The position numbers were made by a program, and so were the translations under genes. Shown one piece after another: positions 38,001 through 47,079 of a stretch of DNA of 64,000 nucleotides. Numbering within the stretch: the stretch's first letter is position 1; each line of letters starts with the position of its first letter. Location of the stretch: contig JBEKVR010000004.1 in assembly GCA_049513815.1 (NCBI GenBank), positions 1-64,000 of the forward strand. The letters run 5' to 3'. This DNA is from Roseiarcus sp049513815. GTDB taxonomy: Bacteria > Pseudomonadota > Alphaproteobacteria > Rhizobiales > Beijerinckiaceae. Below the pieces are notes generated by a model that had not been told where the DNA came from, did not search any database, and saw nothing but the letters and a program-made list of their open reading frames with translations.

Positions 38001-41000
38001 AGAACGGTGGAGCGGACGTCGTCCACGAATGGCTGGCCAAGGATCCGCATATCGCCAAGCTCCGCGATCGCCGGTTATGGACGAACCTGCACGATCGCAT
38101 CGCGCTCGAGTCCCCCTATTTCCGCGCCGCCGAGCATTCGGCGCAGCAACCACCGACCCGTCTTCGCTTTTACGAGAAGGAGTTCAAAGAAGGTCGGGTC
38201 AATGTGCTCAACTGCTCGACGACCATGGAGATGGGCGTCGACATCGGATCGGTCTCGGCCGTCATGATGACCAACGTTCCCCCGTCGGTCGCCAACTATC
38301 GTCAGCGCGTCGGCCGGGCCGGACGCCGCGGCCAGGGATTTGCGCTTGCTTTGACCTATGCGCGTGCGACACCGCTAGACCTCGAGACGTTCCGCGATCC
38401 CGTCGGCTACCTCAATCGCCGCATCGAAGCCCCCAAGGTAACCTTGGATTCGCGGCGAATTGTCCAGCGACACGTTAATGCGCTTCTGCTGGCGGTATGG
38501 TTCCGCTCGGAAGGGGGCGAGGCCTTAAAGACGAAGATCGGCGAATTCTTCGACTGCCCCTCAACGATCGGCAAAAAGCGCGAGGGCAAATCGCCCGCCT
38601 CGAGTTTTCAGCAATGGGCGGAATCCGCGGGCGCCATCACCGCAATGACCGATTCCGTTGCCGCGCTGGTGCGCGGCTCGGCGCTGGCCGGCGACAGCGG
38701 CGTGTTCAAAGCCGCAAGCCTCGCCGTCAAGAGCGCCGAGACGAATTTCGTTCTTGAATGGGACGCTGTCCAAGCCCAGGCGGCGAGCATGGACCGCGAG
38801 GCGGCAAAGAAGAGCCTCGGATTTCAGCTCGCCCGCATGACCGGCGAGAACCTCTTGGGCGAATTGGCCGATCGAGGCGTGCTGCCCGGGCATGGCTTTC
38901 CGACCGACGTCGTGTCGTTCGTCAACAAAGACAAGCCGGACAACGACGAATCTCAAGCCGACGGCAGCGACAACCGTTTTCGTCGGCGCAATTATCCGTC
39001 TCGCAACCTCGACGTCGCAATTCGCGATTACGCGCCGGGCGCTGAGGTCGTCATCGACGGCCTCGTTTATGAATCCGCCGGCGTCACGTTAAATTGGAAG
39101 CGGCCAGCAGGCGAGAGCGACGTTCATGAAATTCAGAGCCTGAAGTGGCATTGGCAATGCCGGCAGTGCGGCGACGCCGGAACAGGCGTCCTTAAGCCCA
39201 GCGAATGCGTGGCCTGTGGCGCAGACATCGAATCTGACGCCGCAATGCGGTTTCTGAGACCGGCTGGCTTCACGGTCGACATGACCAAGCAGCCGCACGC
39301 CGAAATCGAAGAAGTGGCTTACGTCGAGCCCGAACCCGAGCGGGTTTCCGCGCGTGGCGCGGAATGGCGACCGCTTCTTGACGCTTCGCGAGGGCGGATG
39401 CGTTCAAGCAGCGAGGGAATGGTCTATTACTCGTCACGCGGCGGCAACCGAAGAGGCTACTCAGTTTGCCTTGAGTGCGGACGCGCCGAGGCCGACCACG
39501 ACACCACCGACGAGGTCAACGCCATCCCATTGGCCAACCACCGCCCGCTTCGTTTCACCCGCGCCGACTCCGAGGGCAGGTGCCCCGGAAACGCTCATGC
39601 CTTCTCAATTCAAAGCGGCCTTGCGCTCGGCCACGAAATCACGACCGACGTCGTCGAAATCCAGCCAGCGAACCTCGCCAATATCAGAGCCGCAACGGCT
39701 CTTGCATCGGCATTTCGCGAGGCCCTGGCGCGGCGCCTCGGCATCGAAAGCGCAGAGATGGGCATCGCCGTGGAACCGCGCCAAACACCAATCGGCGGCA
39801 TGACGCATTCGATCATGTTGTACGATCGAGCGTCCGGCGGCGCCGGTTTTTCGCCGCGTCTGGCCGACCTCTTTGTTGAACTGCTGAGTGACGCCAGAAG
39901 CATTCTCAATTGTCGTCAGCCTGGTTGCGTAACGGGATGTTCGGCATGCGTCTTGACCACTGACTTGTCGAACAAGGCCGACGCAATCGATCGAACCGCC
40001 GCCTTGGCGTTTCTCGATTCCGACCTCTCCGTCATTTGCAACCCCGAATCAATCGATCAAGCGACAGAAGGCGCTTTGCTGGCTGCGGACGTCATCGACG
40101 AGATTCTCGCTCAACCCGAAGGACTGGGACAAACGCTCATCATTTGGCCGCTCGAGATGCCAGACGCCGACGCATTTTCAACGCCTCGGGTCCGCCTGCT
40201 CTTTGAGAGGTTGTCGAAGGCCGGAACGGCCGTCGTGCTCAGCTTCGACCAAAGTGCGTTTGACACGCTCGATGCGTCACAAAAACTTGGCCTGCGCGAT
40301 AGTGCAATACGCCATCGCTTCGGCATCGCAGTTGGATCCGCACCCCAATATAGAAACGGCGCAAAAGCCATCGCGGCGCTATCCGACGGCAGAACCTGGG
40401 CAACCCGTGATCCGCTGGGCGGCCTGTTCGGCGCCGACTGGGGGATCGCGCAGACGATCCCGATTGTGTGGTTCAACGGCCCCGATCCCAAAACTGCTGC
40501 GATAGACCCCGACACCCTCCTTCCCGAAACGGGAACCAGGTTCTTGGAGGTTGCCGGCAAACTCGATGGACCGATCCGCTCGGTCGGCGACCGCTTCGTC
40601 GCGTTGCTGAAACCCAACCTGACGGCCGCAGGTCTATGGCGAGTCGGAAAGCTCGCCTCGGTCGAATACAGTGATCGCTACGTGAACTCTCCGCTAGCAG
40701 CGACGCTGGCCGTCAAAACCGCCGCAGCTTTCGCAAAGGAGCTCGGCGCAGGACAAAAAGGCGCCTTTCGCTTGGCGACCGCGCCACTACGTATTGGCGA
40801 CGACCGATCCCCCAACCGACTCAATCACGATTGGCGCGACGAGCAAGACAGAGAGGAATTTCTAACTCGGCTCTCGACAAACAGTGGCGTCAAGCTGAGC
40901 CTCACCGTCGGCAATCGTCCTCACTCAAGATGCCTACGGCTGATTTTCGACGGCGTTGACGTCTTGATCATCATGGATCAAGGATTCGGATTCTTGAGAA

Positions 41001-41140
41001 CGCAGTCCCCTGTCTGGTTCGATTTTTCCACCTCCGGCGCGGAACAGGAACGCAAGGTAAAATCGATCGAGAACAACGTTTTGAAATCGGAAGGCTCGTC
41101 GTACTTCGTTCTGATGCAAAAACCGAGCGAGCACCCATAA
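35087..41140 (+). CDS. druE: Druantia DruE, large DUF1998 helicase
   Basis: This is 2017 aa, in the usual DruE range. The order is Walker A TSGTGSGKTE near 131-140, Walker B ILDEAHSYVGSRAAE near 262-276, IATSATIGEG near 302, zinc-binding cysteine pairs near 429-490 (CLNPNC, CPHCG, CSECDEPF) and CPACGG near 565, a helicase C lobe with STTMEMGVDIGSVSA near 1044 and QRVGRAGRRGQGFA near 1074, another CxxC set near 1358-1380, and a DUF1998 region with YDRASGGAGFSP near 1579 and CRQPGCVTGCSACVL near 1609. DruE is the common component of all Druantia types. With only DruH upstream this is a type III locus, apparently complete. Confidence 0.9.
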   Translation: MPDSLANGQLLSPMKTLESVRGRLTEAILGRGSFNHPALVAEIRNKFGSSDTDIGGLAQEPIIEAALPYLTGDEALEDLSGSLLHPKVVDALTVDEPGRQYVFPRDLKPYAHQIETWRLLRDPTPQSVLVTSGTGSGKTECFVLPLLDDLAREVDQAGRLSGVRAIALYPLNALIASQEERLREWTKPFGGRIRFGLYNGNMPEDTHSSAKRPEQVEDRRTLRQDPPPILVTNVTMLEYMTVRKQDKPLIEASRGKLRWIILDEAHSYVGSRAAEIALLIRRVLLTFGVKSSDVRFIATSATIGEGADVEKKLKAFLRDVAGVAEDRVHVVVGQRQNPLLPPPSGEERLSLAEAADPNTLAANPVVQNLIRLFDNGPMTWTKFSNIAQDTGLGADALAMALAARSKANEPLLPMRAHGFIRGIPGIWTCLNPNCTDKAEGWPFGAILSEAVQRCPHCGSVVLEIERCSECDEPFLNAVERDGRLSIDASEDPLDEFAEDRDTEPNEDEDAADESEIGRPDIIRLISVRALKSSRPLHINPKTGEVKDSASEETVSIWSHERADDCPACGGHSQQQLLRKFRVGAPFLIGNAVPVLLDGITSREAGADTTMADGGRQLLSFTDSRQGTARFAAMLQNGSERNFVRAAIYHAVQDTLRPNESAAEKVATLDATIAALEPVAGASPPLTNMLNKARADRDEILNPRGDGLPWATLRELLSTRPEVDVLMRSVWKFRDERFLKSTRDFTEFLILRELARRPRKAVALETLGLARLRFTVVADIGDHRLPRFFKDKGLTAADWIDFLHVLLSINVRSTFAIRTERENIRWLSGHWFLRNLIAPGADTSGQTKGRWPSADRTRKPTSVAVRLLERGLNLNLDDGQDRDIIDDVLARAWNDLLSLFAQPGAGSQYALDLNKMNVAPVKTAYLCPVTRRLTDTVFRGLSPYAIGTSSRFAGDIAEAFTMPIHPNPFLLKENGGADVVHEWLAKDPHIAKLRDRRLWTNLHDRIALESPYFRAAEHSAQQPPTRLRFYEKEFKEGRVNVLNCSTTMEMGVDIGSVSAVMMTNVPPSVANYRQRVGRAGRRGQGFALALTYARATPLDLETFRDPVGYLNRRIEAPKVTLDSRRIVQRHVNALLLAVWFRSEGGEALKTKIGEFFDCPSTIGKKREGKSPASSFQQWAESAGAITAMTDSVAALVRGSALAGDSGVFKAASLAVKSAETNFVLEWDAVQAQAASMDREAAKKSLGFQLARMTGENLLGELADRGVLPGHGFPTDVVSFVNKDKPDNDESQADGSDNRFRRRNYPSRNLDVAIRDYAPGAEVVIDGLVYESAGVTLNWKRPAGESDVHEIQSLKWHWQCRQCGDAGTGVLKPSECVACGADIESDAAMRFLRPAGFTVDMTKQPHAEIEEVAYVEPEPERVSARGAEWRPLLDASRGRMRSSSEGMVYYSSRGGNRRGYSVCLECGRAEADHDTTDEVNAIPLANHRPLRFTRADSEGRCPGNAHAFSIQSGLALGHEITTDVVEIQPANLANIRAATALASAFREALARRLGIESAEMGIAVEPRQTPIGGMTHSIMLYDRASGGAGFSPRLADLFVELLSDARSILNCRQPGCVTGCSACVLTTDLSNKADAIDRTAALAFLDSDLSVICNPESIDQATEGALLAADVIDEILAQPEGLGQTLIIWPLEMPDADAFSTPRVRLLFERLSKAGTAVVLSFDQSAFDTLDASQKLGLRDSAIRHRFGIAVGSAPQYRNGAKAIAALSDGRTWATRDPLGGLFGADWGIAQTIPIVWFNGPDPKTAAIDPDTLLPETGTRFLEVAGKLDGPIRSVGDRFVALLKPNLTAAGLWRVGKLASVEYSDRYVNSPLAATLAVKTAAAFAKELGAGQKGAFRLATAPLRIGDDRSPNRLNHDWRDEQDREEFLTRLSTNSGVKLSLTVGNRPHSRCLRLIFDGVDVLIIMDQGFGFLRTQSPVWFDFSTSGAEQERKVKSIENNVLKSEGSSYFVLMQKPSEHP

Positions 41141-41237
41141 TTGAAGCGATTCATTCAGGCGATCGTTATCCTCCCCGAACAATCACCGTGCGACCGTCAG
41201 CACATTGATTGGCCCGTTACTGAGTCTGTTAGTCGGC

Positions 41238-41249
41238 GCCGGGCCCGGC
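41238..41249. terminator. GC-rich palindrome between convergent druE and the 515-aa gene
   Basis: A perfect 12-bp palindrome (GCCGGGCCCGGC) sits in the 221-bp gap between two convergent genes. It could form a stem but lacks a proper loop and U-tract, so a terminator role is only a guess. Confidence 0.2.
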
Positions 41250-41361
41250 GGCCGATCAGCGTCGCAACACTTCTTTGACGCGGTTGGTCGTCGCCGGGCG
41301 GGATCTCAGAGCTGAACTACATCGCGGTGCGAAGGTCACATCGCTTCGTAGATTGCAGTCG

Positions 41362-42909
41362 TCAATCGATCGCCTTCGCGTCAGCCAGAGCCGCGGTCAC
41401 AGTGTCCCGCGTCTCACCCTTGATGAGCGAATAGAGCGCGTATGAACGCTGCTTCGGCTTGGCCGTTGGATGGTCTTGGATTGTCTTGATCAGCTCTAAC
41501 TCGAGGCGGGCCTGATCATCGACACGGCGTCCGTCAAGATACCGTTCCACCAACGGATCGGAGAACACATTGAAGGCCGCAAGCACGATATCCGACTTCG
41601 CGACCAGCCTGAGTGTACGCCGAGAATCGGAAACGCATTCCCGTGGGAGCCGGGCCGCGCTGGCAAGGAACGTTTGGATTTGATCCCAGGGACCTTCGCG
41701 TCCTGATTCCGAAAGCTTGATTTGAAAAGAGCTCCGACTGACGCCGGTAACCATTCCCTGCTGCAGGTTCTTGCTGAGCCTACTCTCCAGGTCGGATTTG
41801 ACGGTGGTAACAAGATCGGCAGGCGGCGCTCGACCAGGCGAGATCATCCGGGCCAAGTCGGCGCAATCCCTTGCGATCTTTGTAAGGCAGGTTTGCACGA
41901 AATCGGCGGGCTCTTTTCCACCGGTGGCGGCCTTCAGGGCATTCAGCGCCTCAATTTCGACCGCGTCGAACTCAACCTTCAAAAGATCATACGCGACGTC
42001 TGGCACCCATCGAACGCCATCGCGCAGCATCAGGCTGCAAGCAGCGAGCCGGTCGCTCATCGCGGCCCTTTGGTTTCCGAGGCGACGCGTAGTGTCCTCG
42101 TCGAAAAGGCTGACGCTGAAATGTTGCCGCCTGCGTGCAGCGCCACTACGGGTCTCTCCGCGCTCGCCGAAGAACTCTGGTTTCACTGGCGCGCTGAGCG
42201 GGGGCGCACGGCTTGACTGGTCGATAGCTACGATGGTGCCTTTCGCTAAAGCGATCTGCACCGCCAGTAGGAGGGGATCCGGTCGAGGAAAGATCTTGGC
42301 CTCAGTGAGCGTCAGCTCGCCCGTAACCTTTAGCTCGCCGGTCTCAGCATCGGCACTGACGCCTCCAGACTTTGCCAGCGCGCGACCTTGCAGCAAATCG
42401 AGATAATCATTCCAAATCCGCTCGCCTTCGGCGTCGCCCGTAGGCGGTCTGAGGCGCGGGGCAACGGCGGTGTCTTCATTTAGCGGACTACTTTGTGCGT
42501 AAGCGCTATCGAACCATTTACGCAACGCGTCGGCAGCCACCGGCTCTAGCGGCAAAGCCAACACTGCGTCGGTCGGGTCCCAACTTTTGGTTGCAAGGAG
42601 GTTTCCGACATTGCCTGAAATCAGCTTCCCCTGGCCGCCATCGCCTGGTTGGACCCAGAGCAAGTTCGCCGGCCGATCGGCTGCAACCCGTCGAGCGAGT
42701 AGTCGGATTTGAATGCGGCCAGGCGCTGATCGCTGCAGCTCGAGTAACTCAAGCAGGACATCGTCCCAAGTTCGGCTACCGCCGTATAGCGCTATAAACA
42801 GCAAGAGGTGCTTCAACTCGGGTCGCGCGGAAATCCGCTGCAAGACGCTCACGCCGACGCGATCTAGCCCAGTTACAATGCCGAGTATGAAAGCCGCGTC
42901 TCGAGTCAA
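41362..42909 (-). CDS. Unknown protein with degenerate PLD-like N-terminal half
   Basis: This is 515 aa with a TTG start; no in-frame ATG or GTG lies between the preceding stop and the TTG. Residues 33-110 follow a PLD-domain plan: LLLFIALYGGSRTWDDVLLE, IQIRLLARRV, LLWVQP, then KLISGNVGNLL at 95-105, where a canonical G-(S/G)-x-N would sit, and ADALRKWFDSAY after about 25 more residues. No H-x-K is visible, so the site looks inactive or the similarity is only structural. The C-terminal half (about 250-515) is helical and unrecognised. It converges on druE and is not part of that operon. It might be a binding or regulatory protein of a separate system; the function is unknown. Confidence 0.55.
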   Translation of the reverse strand: MTRDAAFILGIVTGLDRVGVSVLQRISARPELKHLLLFIALYGGSRTWDDVLLELLELQRSAPGRIQIRLLARRVAADRPANLLWVQPGDGGQGKLISGNVGNLLATKSWDPTDAVLALPLEPVAADALRKWFDSAYAQSSPLNEDTAVAPRLRPPTGDAEGERIWNDYLDLLQGRALAKSGGVSADAETGELKVTGELTLTEAKIFPRPDPLLLAVQIALAKGTIVAIDQSSRAPPLSAPVKPEFFGERGETRSGAARRRQHFSVSLFDEDTTRRLGNQRAAMSDRLAACSLMLRDGVRWVPDVAYDLLKVEFDAVEIEALNALKAATGGKEPADFVQTCLTKIARDCADLARMISPGRAPPADLVTTVKSDLESRLSKNLQQGMVTGVSRSSFQIKLSESGREGPWDQIQTFLASAARLPRECVSDSRRTLRLVAKSDIVLAAFNVFSDPLVERYLDGRRVDDQARLELELIKTIQDHPTAKPKQRSYALYSLIKGETRDTVTAALADAKAID

Positions 42910-43387
42910 TTCGGCCAGAGGCTCAGCATAAACTCGCTATCCTGAGACAACGCGATTATCTGGCAGAACTCCCGGAATCTCGGCGGGGATTTCGGTTCTG
43001 GCGAACTCCGTCAAACGCTTCCTCCCTCGGCAGCGGCAGCAGACAGGAAATTGTATTCGACAACCTCGTCGGCCGCGTTCAGCAGCGGATGGTCGCCAAG
43101 AAAGGCGGCTGGACTTCAGACTTGATCAGAATTCTTACTCCGGTCTCTGCCCGGAGGCACCCGCAAATTCGGATTATTGAGCACGTTGTGCACCGACGTC
43201 CTTGGCCGGCGTGGCGAAGCTCATCGACTGGTCACGGGGTTTGGACGGCGCCGAAAGAGGCGCCCGCTTGCGCCCAGGCGCTATGGCACTCGGCGCACTT
43301 GCCTCGACTTACCCGCGCATGCCGCGGTTACGATTGGGCCCGTCGGACGATTGGGTTTGGCGCGCGTTGCCGCCCATAAGCTGCGCC
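42910..43387. other. Intergenic region at the defence-island / mobile-backbone boundary
   Basis: These 478 bp contain no frame with coding character on either strand. Given that all genes to the left are defence genes and all to the right belong to a conserved mobilisation backbone, an insertion boundary may lie here. I see no clear flanking repeat. Confidence 0.4.
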
Positions 43388-43645
43388 TCATCGTTTCCTC
43401 GTCTTCGCTAACTGTCTCAGTGAAGGTTGGGCGAAGCCGTCGTCGAAGCGACGCGGAGGCAAGTCGTCCTCGATCGCCTCGACGGTGATGGTGGTCGAGG
43501 ATTCGATATGGATCGGCCCATACGGACCGTCGAATTTGATAACCGTGTGTTGGCTGTGCTGATGTAACTTCACGCGTTTCCCTTTCGGGCGGAGCGGGCG
43601 CGGCGGGCGTGAGAATCTATCGTCGTCAAGGTCGTCTTCGGACAT
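43388..43645 (-). CDS. Small hypothetical protein
   Basis: This is 85 aa from the ATG at 43645, preceded by GGAAG at 5-nt spacing; a TTG four codons upstream lies inside that binding site. The N-terminus is acidic (MSEDDLDDDRF), followed by a proline-arginine stretch, a His-rich HQHSQHTVIKFDG segment and a beta-like GPIHIESSTTITVEAIEDD. It is the last gene of a minus-strand series of element backbone genes. I do not recognise a family. Confidence 0.6.
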   Translation of the reverse strand: MSEDDLDDDRFSRPPRPLRPKGKRVKLHQHSQHTVIKFDGPYGPIHIESSTTITVEAIEDDLPPRRFDDGFAQPSLRQLAKTRKR

Positions 43646-43747
43646 TTTTGCTTCCAAGCGGAGAATGCTGAGCGTCGAGGAGAGGCGCGGGGGCGCGCCG
43701 AGCTCGATCGCCGCAGACGGGACGATCGACCGAGGCGGCGCGCTGGG

Positions 43748-44641
43748 TCAGCCTAGCGGGTTCGTCGAATAGCGCTCGCGCGCGGTGATGCGCTGCGTCG
43801 GCAGATCAATTGGGCGTAGGAAGACGCTGGCGCGCAGGAACGCGAGTTCGGCCTCGAGGTTGCGCTCGGCAATGTCTCGCCACCAGCAACGACGGCAGCC
43901 GTTCGTCCCGTTCGACCAGCGGTAGCCGCGCGCTTTCAACAGGTCCTTGCGATCGAAAGGCGAATCGACCGCGAAGATGCGGATCGTCTCTTGGCGGGCG
44001 TCGGCGAGAAGCGTCGCCAGCGCCGGTTTGCCCTCGGCGCCGAAAGGCAGGGACAGAATGTGAAGCAACGCCTGGCAATCGCCGCTCGCGCGATGAGCGT
44101 CGGCGAACAGGCCGGCGCCCATCAGAAGATAGGCGAGTTTGGTTCCCTCGAAGCCGTTTTCTCGCCAGGGAATCTCGTCCAGGCTGCAGCCCCAATCGAG
44201 GGTCTTGAAGACGGACCAAGCTTTCTGCGCAATCGGCCTGTCGAACCGAGCATTATGGGCAATCACGATGGCGGCGCCGGCAACGAACGCCTCGACTGCC
44301 ACTGGGTCGATGGAACGGCCGGCGACCATCTCGTCGGTGATGCCGGTCAAAGCCGTGATCTCGGGCGGAATGGGATGGGCGGGCTGCCGGAGTTCGTCGA
44401 ACTTGCCAATGACGCGCAGGACCTCGCCAGCGGGGGTGTAGTGGAACTTCAGCATCGCGAGTTCGATCACTTCTGCATTGTCGAGGTCGAGGCCTGTGGT
44501 TTCGGTATCGAGGACGATTCCGACCAGTGCCTGCTCGCAATGGCTTTGCGAGAAGACGTCATGCGGTTGTAGCCGGCGCAGAACTCTGAAGTCGGGCGAT
44601 TGCTCGAGCAGGCGAGCGATGTCTTCAAGTTGGGAGGACAT
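43748..44641 (-). CDS. DnaQ-like DEDDh 3'-5' exonuclease
   Basis: This is 297 aa. The complete DEDDh active site is visible: D45 and E47 in VLDTETTGLD, D134 in HNARFDRPIA, H183 and D188 in HRASGDCQAL. A C-terminal extension (about 229-275) with DRKDLLKARGYRWSNG and a WW pair is common in exonucleases carried by proteobacterial integrative elements. GGAGAG lies 9 nt before the ATG. It could proofread or trim single strands during transfer or repair, but a role in the element is inference from its neighbours. A TTG or other upstream start is unnecessary. Confidence 0.85.
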   Translation of the reverse strand: MSSQLEDIARLLEQSPDFRVLRRLQPHDVFSQSHCEQALVGIVLDTETTGLDLDNAEVIELAMLKFHYTPAGEVLRVIGKFDELRQPAHPIPPEITALTGITDEMVAGRSIDPVAVEAFVAGAAIVIAHNARFDRPIAQKAWSVFKTLDWGCSLDEIPWRENGFEGTKLAYLLMGAGLFADAHRASGDCQALLHILSLPFGAEGKPALATLLADARQETIRIFAVDSPFDRKDLLKARGYRWSNGTNGCRRCWWRDIAERNLEAELAFLRASVFLRPIDLPTQRITARERYSTNPLG

Positions 44642-44932
44642 GGGAAGCTTCTCTCCGTGAGGTTAAGACAAGTAGGTTTGCGCGGGAACTGCGCGGCGGC
44701 GCGGTTCAGCGATGGCGGAGGACTGGCGCCGATCGGCGTAGTCGAAGTCGACGCGCGCGCGCGGAACGACCGGCGAAGGCGCTCGACTCTTTGAACGAAG
44801 GCGCGGCCGGCTCGAACGAACACGTCATTGGCGGACGCGGGTGTGATCAACCTGAGGGCTCGGCGGAGGCGCTCGGCTGCGCGGTCGGCGCGCCGCGAAA
44901 CAACCAGGACGCCGCAAGCGGCGTCTGACCCA

Positions 44933-45349
44933 CTAGGTGATCGCCCATTCGAGGATCCAGTGGGGCGGGTTGGGCAGTTTCAGGCGCTGGATGTCGGCCC
45001 TGGCGGCAGCCTCCAACATCGCGCGCAGATTGGTATGTTCGGCGACCAGCGGGTCGGGAGGCGTGAGCGCGGCGAGCTTGAGGTTGAGATCCTCCGTGCG
45101 GGCCGGGAGGGCGGCGAGGAGCAGCCGCGTGAGGTCGACATAGTGACGGATGGCGGCGCGTGCGGCCTCGTCAATTCGCGGGCTGCGACCCTCCAGGACC
45201 AAAGAAAAGAACAGCGCGTCGCTCGCGAGGTCGCGCAAATCGCAACGGCGGGCGAAGGCGCAGCTGATGCGATGGGCCTGATCGTCGCTCAGGCTGATGT
45301 GGTCGAATGGGCGGTCCTCCCAAGGCGGCGGCAATTCTTCGTCGGCCAT
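44933..45349 (-). CDS. Hypothetical protein of the mobile backbone
   Basis: This is 138 aa from the ATG at 45349; a TTG one codon earlier is possible. The N-terminus reads MADEELPPPWEDRPFDHISLSD, after which the protein is mostly helical and rich in Ala, Leu and Arg, with no catalytic motif and no membrane segment. It lies between the exonuclease and AAA ATPase genes on the same strand with gaps of about 300 bp on each side. I do not recognise the family. Confidence 0.6.
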   Translation of the reverse strand: MADEELPPPWEDRPFDHISLSDDQAHRISCAFARRCDLRDLASDALFFSLVLEGRSPRIDEAARAAIRHYVDLTRLLLAALPARTEDLNLKLAALTPPDPLVAEHTNLRAMLEAAARADIQRLKLPNPPHWILEWAIT

Positions 45350-45352
45350 CAA

Positions 45353-45667
45353 ACAGGTCCTTTCGTGTTGTTCGTTTCGGTCCTTGGTGGGAGTCCGACG
45401 ACTTGGCGGCGCTCAACAGCGGCGCGGCGACCGTTACGGGTGCGCTGATCGTGTCGATGAGGCGCTTACTCGCATCCGGTGCGATCTTGCTCCGCAGGAC
45501 TGTCGAGTTTTGGGGCTTGACTCCAACCTGAGCGCAGCGACCCCTTCATCCTTGAAAACAATGCTTCGAGGGATTCCGGCGTCAGGCGCGCGGGCCGAGT
45601 GAGGGCGCGTCGGTCGACCAGGCGACAGGTGGCAAGCGCGCCGAAGATGTTATGGAACTGAAAACGG
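45353..45667. other. Intergenic gap
   Basis: These 315 bp lie between the AAA ATPase gene and the 138-aa gene, both on the minus strand. There is no supported gene. It presumably holds a promoter for the downstream genes. Confidence 0.4.
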
Positions 45668-46675
45668 CTATTTGGCCGGATGAAACCCGAACCCCGCCTG
45701 TTTCGGCTCCGCGATGACATGGCGGCGGGCCTTGGCAACATCGGCAGGCGTGAGACGGCGCCGGTCATCTTCCGCTGCGAACCCGAAGCCTATTTCAATC
45801 AGGCGACGGGCAGTTCTCGGCGTAGCATCGGCAATCGCCTCAATGACCCCATCGGCGATATCGGGATCGAGCCGCCCTTGGAATGGAGCGACAAACCGTC
45901 TGTAGAGCGACCGAACGATTGCGGCGCGTTGCGCTTCGTTCGGCGGCGCGACGGCGACGACGGTCATGCGGTCGATGAGGGAAGACCGCAGCGTATCGAT
46001 CTCGTTGGCGGTGAAGAACCAAATGATCCTTTCGGCTCTCAGCGAGATGTCGAGATAGGCGTCGCGAAAGGCGCACGCGGACTCGGGCTCGAGCAGGGTA
46101 TGAAACACGTCGAGCGGGTTACCGTAGTTGCTCCACTGAGTCTTTTCGACTTCGTCGACCAGAATGACTGGCGCGGCGGACCATCCCTCGATCAGGGTCC
46201 GCGCCACAAGGCCGGGCCGCGCTCCGCGCCAAGAAAGCGTGTGACCGACGAGTTCGCCGGGATCGTCGGCCAACGCCATCGAATATTCGGCGTAGGGCAC
46301 GCTCAATGCCTGGGCCAACGAGCGCGAGAAGAAAGTCTTGCCGACCCCAGGTGGCCCGACAAAGATCAATGGCGGGATGCTGAGCGGCGTGTCGGTTTGG
46401 ATCGAGAGGGCGATGGCGCGAAGGACGACGCCGGTGACTTCGGAAAAATTGGGTGCGGCGCCGCTCAAGGTTTTCACGGCGCGGATCATCTCCGGAGTTC
46501 CGATCGGCGCGAGGCGGTCGGCGCCGCGCGGGTTTTCGCTCATCTTGCGATAGTATCGCGCGCGCTCGAGAACCACGTTGTCGCCCAGCAGAGTGTCGTC
46601 GAAACTGTCATCGCCTTTCAGGCGGCGCAGCTGCGCATCGACATCGGCGGGGTCGTATACGGGACAATTGGGCAT
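45668..46675 (-). CDS. AAA+ ATPase, MoxR/Lon-like
   Basis: This is 335 aa. Walker A GPPGVGKT is at 107-114, Walker B VILVDEVEK at 170-178, sensor-1-like WFFTANEID follows near 217, and an arginine-rich helical lid with TPRTARRLIEIGFG is near 290. There is no protease domain, so it is a stand-alone chaperone-like ATPase. Genes of this type recur in the backbone of alphaproteobacterial mobilisable elements next to a relaxase. GAGGA is 3 nt before the ATG. The target is unknown. Confidence 0.8.
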   Translation of the reverse strand: MPNCPVYDPADVDAQLRRLKGDDSFDDTLLGDNVVLERARYYRKMSENPRGADRLAPIGTPEMIRAVKTLSGAAPNFSEVTGVVLRAIALSIQTDTPLSIPPLIFVGPPGVGKTFFSRSLAQALSVPYAEYSMALADDPGELVGHTLSWRGARPGLVARTLIEGWSAAPVILVDEVEKTQWSNYGNPLDVFHTLLEPESACAFRDAYLDISLRAERIIWFFTANEIDTLRSSLIDRMTVVAVAPPNEAQRAAIVRSLYRRFVAPFQGRLDPDIADGVIEAIADATPRTARRLIEIGFGFAAEDDRRRLTPADVAKARRHVIAEPKQAGFGFHPAK

Positions 46676-47079
46676 GGGTCCTCACAACGGCGGCACGGCG
46701 GCCGCGCAGAGCGATCTCTTCCGGATGACAAGGCTTGACGATCTAAGGACGTGTTTGCGTAAACGTAGGAATCGCTTTGACCCACTAAGTCGCCGGCTCG
46801 CGAGCAAGTTCCCGCGCACGGCGATGAAGCCAACCGCGCGCTCCGGGTTGGAGACGTTGTGGTCAGCAGGGGTCAGGACGGCGCCTAGCGGTTGCGGATG
46901 GGTGCGGTGAAGCGGCGGGCGTCGTTTTTCCGCCGAGCGGGTCTCCCAAGTGTCGCGGCTGGCAACATGCGATCGGTCAGCGCCGAGCAAATAGGCGTGT
47001 CTTTTCGCCGCCTTGTCGGACTTCGTGACAGCGTTCCGGCCGCCGACAGCCGGGTCGGTCGTATGTCTCTCCGTCGACC
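46676..47079. other. Intergenic region upstream of the AAA ATPase gene
   Basis: These 404 bp contain no supported gene. Around 46752-46763 there is an imperfect palindrome (GTTTGCGTAAAC, 10 of 12 positions symmetric) about 80-90 bp upstream of the ATPase start, a possible operator. No regulator can be assigned. Confidence 0.35.
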
